From the NCBI GenBank assembly GCA_041584055.1, contig JBFHER010000053.1, positions 1-17,954 of the forward strand: 17,954 bases of DNA. Direction: 5' to 3'. Numbering within the stretch: the first letter of the stretch is position 1; every line of letters starts with the position of its first letter. Positions 1-7,024 of this stretch are shown here, piece by piece. The position numbers and the translations under genes were made by a program. This DNA comes from JBFHER01 sp041584055. GTDB taxonomy: Bacteria > Bacteroidota > Bacteroidia > Bacteroidales > UBA5342. Below the pieces are notes generated by a model. That model had not been told where the DNA came from and ran no database searches. It saw only the letters and a program-made list of their open reading frames with translations.

Positions 1-228
1 GGTTTCTCTACCCACGTCCTGCATGTACATGTGACGTGCATACCAACCACCTCCATATTCAGGAACCGATTGCGCCCCCCAGTGCACCCACACGCCAAAG
101 CGGGCCTCAGAGAACCATTCAGGGATCTCATATTGCGCCGCAAGTTCCTCCCAGGTCGGTTCTTTCTCCTGTGAATGACAAGCTGAAAATAGCACTGCCG
201 CAAAAAATATCAGATGAATCGTTTTCAT
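1..228 (-). CDS. GH29 alpha-L-fucosidase, N-terminal fragment (gene continues past the window edge)
   Basis: The minus-strand reading frame opens at an ATG (position 228) and stays open for 76 codons to the window edge, so only the N-terminus is visible. Residues 1-17 form a lipoprotein signal peptide (MKTIHLIFFAAVLFSAC, lipobox FSAC, Cys17), which places the enzyme in the periplasm or on the outer membrane. The segment from about residue 38 (WFSEARFGVWVHWG, then SVPEYGGGWYARHMY) matches the start of the GH29 barrel, where a K/R-FG-hydrophobic-HWG-x-x-SVP motif is conserved and the His (here His49) contacts fucose. Family knowledge: GH29 is a retaining alpha-L-fucosidase family. The nucleophile Asp and the acid/base lie outside the window, so activity cannot be checked. 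It starts 73 bases after the GH39 stop with no terminator between, so it is probably the next gene of the same operon. Confidence 0.85.
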   Translation of the reverse strand, partial: MKTIHLIFFAAVLFSACHSQEKEPTWEELAAQYEIPEWFSEARFGVWVHWGAQSVPEYGGGWYARHMYMQDVGRET

Positions 229-301
229 AATTCGTTTTATTATCCTGTATGGCTGGTATTATCTAATTCAGGTTCAATTTGATAGGATCAAACAAGCCGT
301 A

Positions 302-1936
302 CTAGTTTATCTGCTCAATCAACACCAAACTCCAGGGACTCATCTCCCTGTCAATGTTCAATTTTCCATCTTTGCCCACCGTCATAATCTCGGTTTTCAG
401 CCCCTCTGCAAATTTCTTCATGACTTTGATCTGTTCGCGTGTAGGTGGCTCCGGTTTGCCCATTTTTTCCCAGTAATTGTAAATGTTACCATGGTCTTTG
501 TCCAGGGTTTCCAGTTTAAACTGTGTCCCGGGCTTTAAGTTGGTCAACGACATCTGTAACTGGCGGGATTTGCCCGCTTCGTATTTGTCAATCTTTTTGA
601 TGCTTGATGGCACTGCCTGATAATGATCTTCCGGGTAATTGTATGCCAGTGCAACCACTTTTCCGTTCCCCGATTTACGACTTACAAACAGGTAATCATT
701 TTTATATATTTTTTCATCTCCCAGATGATGCAGCATGCGATAAGCGTGATAGGAAGGTTTAACCAATCCCTGATAGTTGATCATGCCAAATCCACCGTGG
801 AAGATGCTTGCGCCTCCTCCTTTTTCTTCAAAAATATCGGTAAACGTCCAGAAAGCCAACGAATTGGTCAAGCCAATGCATTCCAGATTGGTGCGTACAA
901 TGTAGGCTGCCGGAGGCAGAAAGTCGTGCATGGCATCGCGACTGTTTGGACTTGTATTCCATTCTGTTAGGTGAATCTCGGCATTGGGGTAGGCGCTCTT
1001 CGCAATCACACCGTTCAACCACTTAATATCGATGACTGTTGAATGCACAAAACGGGAAAAATCTTTCCCTTTGCCCGTGCGTGGATCCAAAGGATAATCT
1101 GTTGGATACGGGTGTGTAGTCACAAAATCCACCGGAAGCTTTTCTTTTTCGCAATAGGCCAGAAAATCTTCTATCCAAACTCCCCGCCATTGCAGGTCGT
1201 TGATATTTTCAGCTGTAAACGTTTTTGTGAACCCTTCGGTATTTTCCCGCTCACCTGCATAGCGATCGTCTGCCACAAAGTTACTTGTAGATGGTCCCCC
1301 AACCTTCAACTGTGCGTCCACAGCGCGCACTGCTTTAACAGATGCTTTATATAGCTCAAAGTACTGGGTTTTTGTTCCATCCCAGAATGCGCGAGATAAG
1401 TTTGGCTCGTTCCAAACCTCAAAGTACCAATTCCGGACTTCATCAATTCCATAGCGGTCTACAACATGCTGTGTAAAGGCATTCACCAGCTTGTACCAAA
1501 GCTCTAAATAATTCGGTCCTGGAGTTGTGTTGGCCTTCCACCAGAAAACGGTGTGTGAGTTTTCAGCAGCGATGCTTTGTGGAAAATAAGCCAGCTCTAC
1601 AAAAGGACGAACATTTAAGTCAAGCATGCGATCGAACACATCATCGATGTACTGCCAGTTATAAACCGTCTTCCCATTTACTTCATGAACGGGAAACATA
1701 TCGTCATGGAATAAACCATGGAAACGTACAGTCTCAAAACCACAAGTTTCCTGAACAAGTTCCAGCTGCTCCAACCATCCAGCTCTTAAGGCTTCGTTTG
1801 CACGGCCGGCACCCACGCACTTACTCCAAAGGTGTTCAAACTTTTCTCCTTGTTGCCTTACATCTATTTTTTCTTCCTGAGAAGAAACAGAAAGCAAGCC
1901 CAAAAACGAAATCACTGTAATAAAAAACGTCTTCAT
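302..1936 (-). CDS. GH39 glycoside hydrolase (beta-xylosidase-like)
   Basis: This 544-residue protein has a signal peptide (MKTFFITVISFLGLLSVSSQ, probably cleaved near residue 20; no lipobox Cys), so it is probably periplasmic. It has the layout of a clan GH-A (beta/alpha)8 barrel of family GH39: an early VGAGRANEALR segment, the acid/base motif FEVWNEPNL with Glu177, and the nucleophile motif IHLTEWNTSP with Glu325. The Asn-Glu-Pro triad and the TEW motif are typical of GH39 beta-xylosidases and alpha-L-iduronidases. A C-terminal beta domain follows from about residue 440. Family activities include beta-D-xylosidase, beta-galactosidase and alpha-L-iduronidase-like hydrolysis, and the exact substrate is not readable here. 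The ATG at 1936 lies 16 bases after the GH95 stop, so the two are co-transcribed. Pairing with GH43 and the fucosidases suggests exo-trimming of a branched heteroglycan. Confidence 0.88.
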   Translation of the reverse strand: MKTFFITVISFLGLLSVSSQEEKIDVRQQGEKFEHLWSKCVGAGRANEALRAGWLEQLELVQETCGFETVRFHGLFHDDMFPVHEVNGKTVYNWQYIDDVFDRMLDLNVRPFVELAYFPQSIAAENSHTVFWWKANTTPGPNYLELWYKLVNAFTQHVVDRYGIDEVRNWYFEVWNEPNLSRAFWDGTKTQYFELYKASVKAVRAVDAQLKVGGPSTSNFVADDRYAGERENTEGFTKTFTAENINDLQWRGVWIEDFLAYCEKEKLPVDFVTTHPYPTDYPLDPRTGKGKDFSRFVHSTVIDIKWLNGVIAKSAYPNAEIHLTEWNTSPNSRDAMHDFLPPAAYIVRTNLECIGLTNSLAFWTFTDIFEEKGGGASIFHGGFGMINYQGLVKPSYHAYRMLHHLGDEKIYKNDYLFVSRKSGNGKVVALAYNYPEDHYQAVPSSIKKIDKYEAGKSRQLQMSLTNLKPGTQFKLETLDKDHGNIYNYWEKMGKPEPPTREQIKVMKKFAEGLKTEIMTVGKDGKLNIDREMSPWSLVLIEQIN

Positions 1937-1952
1937 ACTTAATTATTTATTT

Positions 1953-4394
1953 TTAATTTAATTTTTTCTTGTACATATAAGTTTTGTCACTATTAAGTGC
2001 CATGGGAAGTTCAATTCCTCCTGATTGAACAGAAAATGGGTTCCCTAAAAGGGACTTCACCTTCACTTCAACCAGCTTTCCATCCATCCATGCGAAATCC
2101 AGTACAAAGCCACCACGCGCACGTAAGCCCTTTACCCATCCTTTTTCTGACCAGGCAGAAGGCAAGGCAGGCAGAACAGATAAAACATACCTGCCCTTTT
2201 CATCCTTAAGATGACTTTGTAGCAACATCTCAGCCATTCCTGCTGTCGCACCAAAGTTTGCATCGATTTGGAATACACTGCGCGCATTGAACAGGTTCGG
2301 TGCCAGCCCATGCATTACATGATCGTTCAGTGCTGTAAAAGCGGACTCGCCATCGGCAACACGTGCCCACAAAGCAATTCTCCAGGCACCAGGCCAACCG
2401 CCTGTCTGTCCGCGTTGAATGAGCGAGGTTTTCGCTGCCTTAAACAACTCCGGACTTGCGTTAGGGTTGATTTGGGCGCTGGGGAACAGTCCGTACAGAT
2501 GGGAAACATGACTGTGTGGATTCTCCGGATTATCCCAATCCTTCTGCCATTCCTGCAATTGCCCATGACGCCCAATTTTCATCGGTGCCAAACGGGACAG
2601 CGTTTTTGCTGCCTGTTTCCTGAAATCAGGATCCATACTCAGTATCTCCGAAGCCTTTATGCAATTAGAAAACAAATCGTTTAAAAGCTGTATATCCATG
2701 GTTGGACCTGCGCAAAGTGATGCTCCACTGCGATTGGAACTCATGCCATCCTTGTTGGTTCCACCATGACTATGTTCGGGAGAAAGGGAAGGTGAAGTAA
2801 TTAGATATCCGTCCTCATCTTCAACAAGGACATCAAAGAAAAACAACGCAGCATCTTTCATCACAGGGTAATATTTTTTAAGAAACTCAATGTCTCCAGT
2901 GTAGAGATAATGCTCCCAAAGATGCTGGCATAACCACGCTCCACCGGTTGGCCACATGCCCCAATGTGCGCCATCAACAGGTGCAGTGCCCCGCCATATA
3001 TCTGTGTTGTGATGTGTTACCCAACCATTGGCCCCATAGTGTGATTTTGCTGTATTGCTACCTGGCACCTGCAATTCGCCAGCCATACGCAGAAAAGGCT
3101 CGTGGCATTCACTTAAGTTGCAAACTTCAGCCACCCAATAGTTCATTTGAATGTTTATATTTATTGTGTACTTGCTACACCATGGAGGATTCATTTCATT
3201 GTTCCAGATACCTTGCAGATTCAGCGGTTGAGACCCGGGACGAGACCCCGCAATCATCAGATAGCGACCATATTGAAACAGTTGTTCCGCAAGTGCTGGA
3301 TCATTGCCACCCTCCTGCACTTTTCTTAGCCGTTCGTCAGTCGGAATACTGGCATCCAGCATTTTACCGTCAAAATCGATTGATACCCGGCTAAACAATT
3401 TTGAATAGTCGATGATGTGGTCTTCATACATTTGTGCGAAGGACTTTTTCTTCACCGCTGCATTGTAATTATTCACTTTCAGCACAGGATCGCCACTCAC
3501 ATCATTGTAATTTTCAAAAGCTGTTGCAGCAAGGTAAACAATGGTCACTGCATCTGCATTAGTTACGCTAATGATGTCACCTTCCGCCAATATGTCTCCC
3601 CCCTCGGCAGAAACTTTGGCCTGCGCGGCAAATTTTGTGCCTTCACCTTCCCACGGACCAATTAAGCGGCTTGCTCCTTCCCCAACTCCTTCTGAACGTG
3701 GCGCCACCTGTCCTGTCATAAATAAAACATTTCCGGATTTCACTTTTGATTTTGACGGATGCGGGCTGGTGAGTGACAGGTCGAAACTGATTTTCCCCGG
3801 CTGATCACACTCCAATCGCATGACGATGGCCTGGTCGGGGTAAGATGCAAATGTTTTCCTTGTAAAACGTGCCCCATCCAAAGAATAAGAAACATTCGTT
3901 TCAGCATTCCTCATATCCAGCTCACGCCTGTAATTTGTAACATTACCTTTGTTTTGAAAAGTCAAAAACAGATCTCCGAAAGGTTGATAGGCCATTTGGT
4001 ACTTCGGCACACCCATCATTTTTTCGGCCAATGATTCAGCATCGCTATATGCTTCCTGATTCAGCAATTCTCTGACTTTTGAAAGATAAGCGTAGGCATC
4101 CGGATTATCATAAGCATGCGGCCCTCCTGTCCAGAGTGTTTCCTCATTCAATTGCAGGTGTTCCTTATTTATTCCACCATACACCATGGCACCAAGGCGT
4201 CCGTTTCCGATTGGCAAAGCTTCTGTCCATACCTTCGCTGCTTGTTTGTACCATAAAACACGGCTTTTATCCTTTAAAGGACTCACAGCCACCTCGCCCT
4301 GTTTTTGAGCATAACCAGACTGCGGCATTGAAGAAACACAAACCAATGCGATTAAAAATAAAGTTAAAAAACAATTCTTCTTCAATAAGTACAT
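1953..4394 (-). CDS. GH95 alpha-L-fucosidase / alpha-L-galactosidase
   Basis: This 813-residue protein has the full length usual for GH95. A signal peptide covers about residues 1-29 (hydrophobic LTLFLIALVCVSS, then a GYAQ cleavage site). The N-terminal beta domain begins with WTEALPIGNGRLGAMVYGG and LNEETLWTGGP, the diagnostic GH95 opening. The (alpha/alpha)6 catalytic domain contains LNLQGIWNN and ININIQMNYW (about residues 395-425), SPSLSPEHS (about 540, which holds the probable general-acid Glu) and FQIDANFG (about 712, which holds the conserved Asp). Family knowledge: GH95 is inverting and removes terminal alpha-1,2-L-fucose, or alpha-L-galactose in some Bacteroidota members. I cannot tell these apart from sequence alone. 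The gene follows the beta-helix lipoprotein by 52 bases and precedes GH39 by 16 bases, in one operon. No defect is visible. Confidence 0.93.
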   Translation of the reverse strand: MYLLKKNCFLTLFLIALVCVSSMPQSGYAQKQGEVAVSPLKDKSRVLWYKQAAKVWTEALPIGNGRLGAMVYGGINKEHLQLNEETLWTGGPHAYDNPDAYAYLSKVRELLNQEAYSDAESLAEKMMGVPKYQMAYQPFGDLFLTFQNKGNVTNYRRELDMRNAETNVSYSLDGARFTRKTFASYPDQAIVMRLECDQPGKISFDLSLTSPHPSKSKVKSGNVLFMTGQVAPRSEGVGEGASRLIGPWEGEGTKFAAQAKVSAEGGDILAEGDIISVTNADAVTIVYLAATAFENYNDVSGDPVLKVNNYNAAVKKKSFAQMYEDHIIDYSKLFSRVSIDFDGKMLDASIPTDERLRKVQEGGNDPALAEQLFQYGRYLMIAGSRPGSQPLNLQGIWNNEMNPPWCSKYTININIQMNYWVAEVCNLSECHEPFLRMAGELQVPGSNTAKSHYGANGWVTHHNTDIWRGTAPVDGAHWGMWPTGGAWLCQHLWEHYLYTGDIEFLKKYYPVMKDAALFFFDVLVEDEDGYLITSPSLSPEHSHGGTNKDGMSSNRSGASLCAGPTMDIQLLNDLFSNCIKASEILSMDPDFRKQAAKTLSRLAPMKIGRHGQLQEWQKDWDNPENPHSHVSHLYGLFPSAQINPNASPELFKAAKTSLIQRGQTGGWPGAWRIALWARVADGESAFTALNDHVMHGLAPNLFNARSVFQIDANFGATAGMAEMLLQSHLKDEKGRYVLSVLPALPSAWSEKGWVKGLRARGGFVLDFAWMDGKLVEVKVKSLLGNPFSVQSGGIELPMALNSDKTYMYKKKLN

Positions 4395-4446
4395 ATGACA
4401 ATTATTTAAGATTAGAATGCTATTTACGGATTCTTTTTGATCATTC

Positions 4447-5856
4447 TTATTTATCTTTATCTGACACCACCAAACCTTTACTTTCTATTTGTGGATGCTC
4501 AGTTCCATCCAGGAGCAAGACTTTAGTGTCTGTTTCGTTTTTCAATTGAATCCTGTTCGCAAACGGTATTGATTTTCGGTTAAAATTGCCATAGCCTTCT
4601 TTTGTAGAGAGCTTTATAGCCATTTTATCAGGAATAAAATCTGCATTGGATGTTTTTATAATGACATGATGGCCAGTCCCATTGATTTTTGCCAACAAAC
4701 TATTTGCAATACCGTTTCTTGAATCCAGAATATCCATTTCAACATACGCATTTTTAGCATTCAGATAAGGCACACAAAATGCCTCAGCGTACTTTGCATC
4801 CGAACTGCAATTGATTAAGGTATCGTTGTTACCAACGTTAAAGCCGGTTGCCACACAACTTTGTACCTGACAATTAAGCACCTTATCACCGGAGCTTCCT
4901 AAACCTGTGCAAATTCCCCGTCGCATCTGAAACACAGTACAATCTTTGATGGTTGTGTTTTTTGTTGGATGGCCCTGATATTCGGGATACATCCGAATTC
5001 CATCTTCACTTAATGAGATGATTTCTCCGGGAAGGATTTTGCCATCGTCAGCGACGGTTGTTCCTTCGATGTAGCCCCCTTTGCCGGCATAAAAGTTTTT
5101 ATCAAAACAATACCCGGAGGTTTCTGCCAGGATGGCATCCGTCGTTCTTAGTAATCCATCCACATGGCAATCCTCGATGAAGGAATTCTCGGCCCCCTGT
5201 AAAAAAATGGCATGCCCCATCGTACGCATGTGGACCTTACAGCCGAGCAACTTCACATCTTTGGCCGGGTACCCCACACGAATGCCGTTCATTTTTCGCA
5301 CATCGCCTCCGCCCAGGCCATATAGGTAACCGTAGCCCCAGGGACTTGAGCCCGCTGTTCGAAGTTCAACGTTTTTTAAAATAACGCTGCTTCCTGTAAT
5401 GTTAAAAATTTTATTCTTGCTCTGTCGCCCAGCCTGATCACCATAGGTTTCAATGTAGAGACCTTCCAGTGTCACATTGTTGCCTGTGATTTCGATGGCA
5501 CAATACATGCTATTTCCGTCATTACTTTTTGCCAGGTCGGTTCTGCTGAATAATTTACTATCCACCATGAAGCGAACTCCATTTAAATTGAAATATGAAT
5601 TATTCCCTGTAAATTGTAGAAAGCGAATGCTTTCGGCCTGATCAATCTGATAGTTTCCTTCCTTTAATTTAACCCTGGCATTGTCCATACCAATATACTC
5701 CTTCAATTCAGAAAGAGATTCCACCAGTGTAAACTCATTATGATCAACATCGGTGTTTAGCACCTTAGCCCCACAAGCACTTGTGCCAACTAGAACCAGA
5801 ATCAAAAGAAATCGCATCGACCAAATCATTTTGTTTGAATTGTGTTTATCTAGCAT
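4447..5856 (-). CDS. Right-handed parallel beta-helix lipoprotein, unassigned (candidate carbohydrate-active enzyme)
   Basis: This 469-residue protein fits no CAZy family I can name. The N-terminus carries a lipoprotein signal (MRFLLILVLVGTSAC, Cys at about residue 28), so it is tethered to a membrane. The ATG at 5856 gives a long N-terminal extension; internal ATGs at 5829 (MIWSMRF) or 5817 (MRF) give a more normal signal peptide. From about residue 85 the chain is a ladder of short strands of the kind N-x-V-T-L-E-G-L-Y-I-E, S-V-I-L-K-N-V-E-L, K-D-V-K-L-L-G-C-K-V and T-T-I-K-D-C-T-V, with Asn and Cys at repeating turn positions. This is typical of pectate-lyase-like beta-helices. Polar residues cluster around 205-240 (MRTMGHAIFLQG, EDCHVDGLLRTTDA) and could form an active cleft. 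It starts 5 bases after the GH43 stop, so it is surely co-transcribed with the enzymes. Known beta-helix CAZymes include PL1, PL6, PL9, GH28, GH110, GH120 and GH141. Membership in any of them is unproven. Confidence 0.75.
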   Translation of the reverse strand: MLDKHNSNKMIWSMRFLLILVLVGTSACGAKVLNTDVDHNEFTLVESLSELKEYIGMDNARVKLKEGNYQIDQAESIRFLQFTGNNSYFNLNGVRFMVDSKLFSRTDLAKSNDGNSMYCAIEITGNNVTLEGLYIETYGDQAGRQSKNKIFNITGSSVILKNVELRTAGSSPWGYGYLYGLGGGDVRKMNGIRVGYPAKDVKLLGCKVHMRTMGHAIFLQGAENSFIEDCHVDGLLRTTDAILAETSGYCFDKNFYAGKGGYIEGTTVADDGKILPGEIISLSEDGIRMYPEYQGHPTKNTTIKDCTVFQMRRGICTGLGSSGDKVLNCQVQSCVATGFNVGNNDTLINCSSDAKYAEAFCVPYLNAKNAYVEMDILDSRNGIANSLLAKINGTGHHVIIKTSNADFIPDKMAIKLSTKEGYGNFNRKSIPFANRIQLKNETDTKVLLLDGTEHPQIESKGLVVSDKDK

Positions 5857-5861
5857 CTAAT

Positions 5862-6812
5862 TTACTTTATTGGTGTCACAGGTGAATTTAACTTCACACC
5901 CTCGTCAAGTGTGTATTGTATGGGGATAATGGTTCCGTCGGCATTAAACTCCATTTTATCGTAACATGCCGAACGGCGATGAAAAGTGCCATTATTGACA
6001 TCCCCCCGTTGATAGAAAAAATACCATTGATTTTTAAATTCGATGGCAGACATATGTGCAGGGGCATCTTTCTGGTTTTCAGTGATGTATCCTTTAAAGG
6101 TTGCATATGTTTCAGTAGGAAGTGGAGAATCAGCCATCCAGTAGCCTGTTCGCCACCCCTTGCGTCCCATAAAATAGTATTTCCCATCCCGTTTAAAACA
6201 GTGGACGGCCTCATTCACCTCCTCTTCACTCAGGCGATGCCATGGCCCATCCAGCTCAATCATGTTGTCTTTTAACTTCGCCCCCATGATATGCCGGCCT
6301 TTGTCGCCAATATTCACCTTAGTATCGTTGCCATAAATGTATGCCTGTCCGTCATCATCCACAAAAACAGTTGGATCAAAAATTGTGGTGATTTTGTCAT
6401 TTACAGCTTCGACCCAGGGACCAATGGGACTGCGACTTTTTGATACGCCGATGTGGGTTTTATCATAAGGGAAATAAAAATAATACCATCCATTCTTGAA
6501 GGCCACATCCGGGGCGTTCATTTGACCATGTGCCCATGTATATTCCCTCGGTTTCAGTACCACTCCATGGTTAATCCAATGCACCATGTCCTCCGACTCC
6601 AGCACGGCGTAATCCTGCATGGTGCTATAATTGACAGCCGTATCCACATCGTGTGAACAGTAAACATAAACCTTCCCATTGTACACCTCGGCAGCAGGAT
6701 CTGCCAGGTACATAAAATTGGGATCGCCTTGTTTTAAAATTGGATTTTGTGCCGGAGATACCTGTACCGACAAAAGCAGCAAGATAATCTGGAAAATACG
6801 CATTCTATTCAT
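5862..6812 (-). CDS. GH43 glycoside hydrolase (arabinofuranosidase/xylosidase type)
   Basis: The product is a secreted five-bladed beta-propeller enzyme of family GH43. The frame is open up to a TTG at 6836, but I chose the ATG at 6812 (MNRMRIFQ) because it leaves a compact signal peptide (MRIFQIILLLLSVQVSPAQ). The ATG at 6803 is equally good. Numbering from the TTG, the three expected catalytic carboxylates are visible: the base Asp46 in LADPAAEVY, the pKa-modulating Asp154 in FDPTVFVDDDG, and the general-acid Glu209 in NEAVHCFKRDGKYYF. Family knowledge: GH43 is inverting and acts mostly as alpha-L-arabinofuranosidase, beta-xylosidase or galactosidase. The subfamily cannot be assigned by eye. 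It is the first gene after the susD terminator, with its own promoter candidate about 40 bases upstream, and it leads the enzyme operon down to GH29. Confidence 0.9.
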   Translation of the reverse strand: MNRMRIFQIILLLLSVQVSPAQNPILKQGDPNFMYLADPAAEVYNGKVYVYCSHDVDTAVNYSTMQDYAVLESEDMVHWINHGVVLKPREYTWAHGQMNAPDVAFKNGWYYFYFPYDKTHIGVSKSRSPIGPWVEAVNDKITTIFDPTVFVDDDGQAYIYGNDTKVNIGDKGRHIMGAKLKDNMIELDGPWHRLSEEEVNEAVHCFKRDGKYYFMGRKGWRTGYWMADSPLPTETYATFKGYITENQKDAPAHMSAIEFKNQWYFFYQRGDVNNGTFHRRSACYDKMEFNADGTIIPIQYTLDEGVKLNSPVTPIK

Positions 6813-6849
6813 TTTTTGCTTAATTAATTTGTACAATACTCCAATGTTA

Positions 6850-6874
6850 CAAACTTAGTTACAGATATACAAAA
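6850..6874 (-). promoter_or_regulatory. Candidate promoter of the GH43-led enzyme operon
   Basis: On the minus strand, TAAGTTTG (6857-6850) matches the Bacteroidota -7 consensus TAnnTTTG. Twelve bases upstream lies TTTTG (6874-6870), inside a block that reads CAAAATAGG on the + strand. The same two blocks with the same 12-base gap occur upstream of susC. Transcription would start near 6843, giving a leader of about 31-40 bases before the GH43 ATG. The spacing to TTTG is shorter than the canonical 19 or so, so the upstream block may be a regulator site rather than a -33 box. Confidence 0.5.
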
Positions 6875-6907
6875 TAGGTATACAGATAATCTCAATAAAT
6901 ATAAGGA

Positions 6908-6941
6908 TTGTTGCATGTGGCGCAAGGCCTAAACATGTGGC
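6908..6941. promoter_or_regulatory. Operator-like repeats upstream of GH43
   Basis: TTGTTGCA (6908-6915, + strand) lies 51 bases from the end of the GH43 -7 element, matching the distance of the same octamer upstream of susC. It runs into an exact direct repeat, CATGTGGC at 6914-6921 and again at 6934-6941, 20 bases apart (two helical turns). The position, between the susD terminator and the promoter candidate, is where an activator would bind. The regulator is not in the window. This is inference from pattern only. Confidence 0.35.
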
Positions 6942-6951
6942 AGCTTGATAT

Positions 6952-6996
6952 AAAAAAAACAGCCGGCAAATTTGAATTCCTTCAAACTGCCGGCTG
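6952..6996 (-). terminator. Strong intrinsic terminator after susD
   Basis: The hairpin has a 9-bp perfect outer stem (CAGCCGGCA at 6960-6968 with TGCCGGCTG at 6988-6996) and a 6-bp inner stem (TTTGAA 6971-6976 with TTCAAA 6981-6986) around a TTCC loop. A minus-strand run of eight T (6959-6952) follows directly. It lies about 29 bases past the susD stop, so it should end or reduce transcription of susCD and separate it from the enzyme operon. Confidence 0.92.
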
Positions 6997-7024
6997 CACT
7001 ATTATTCAAATGAATTTTGATTTT

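Noticed and set aside
36..230. Plus-strand 64-codon frame at the left edge
   Set aside because: It is antisense to the GH29 N-terminus, whose protein motifs (HWG, SVPEYGGGW) are clear.
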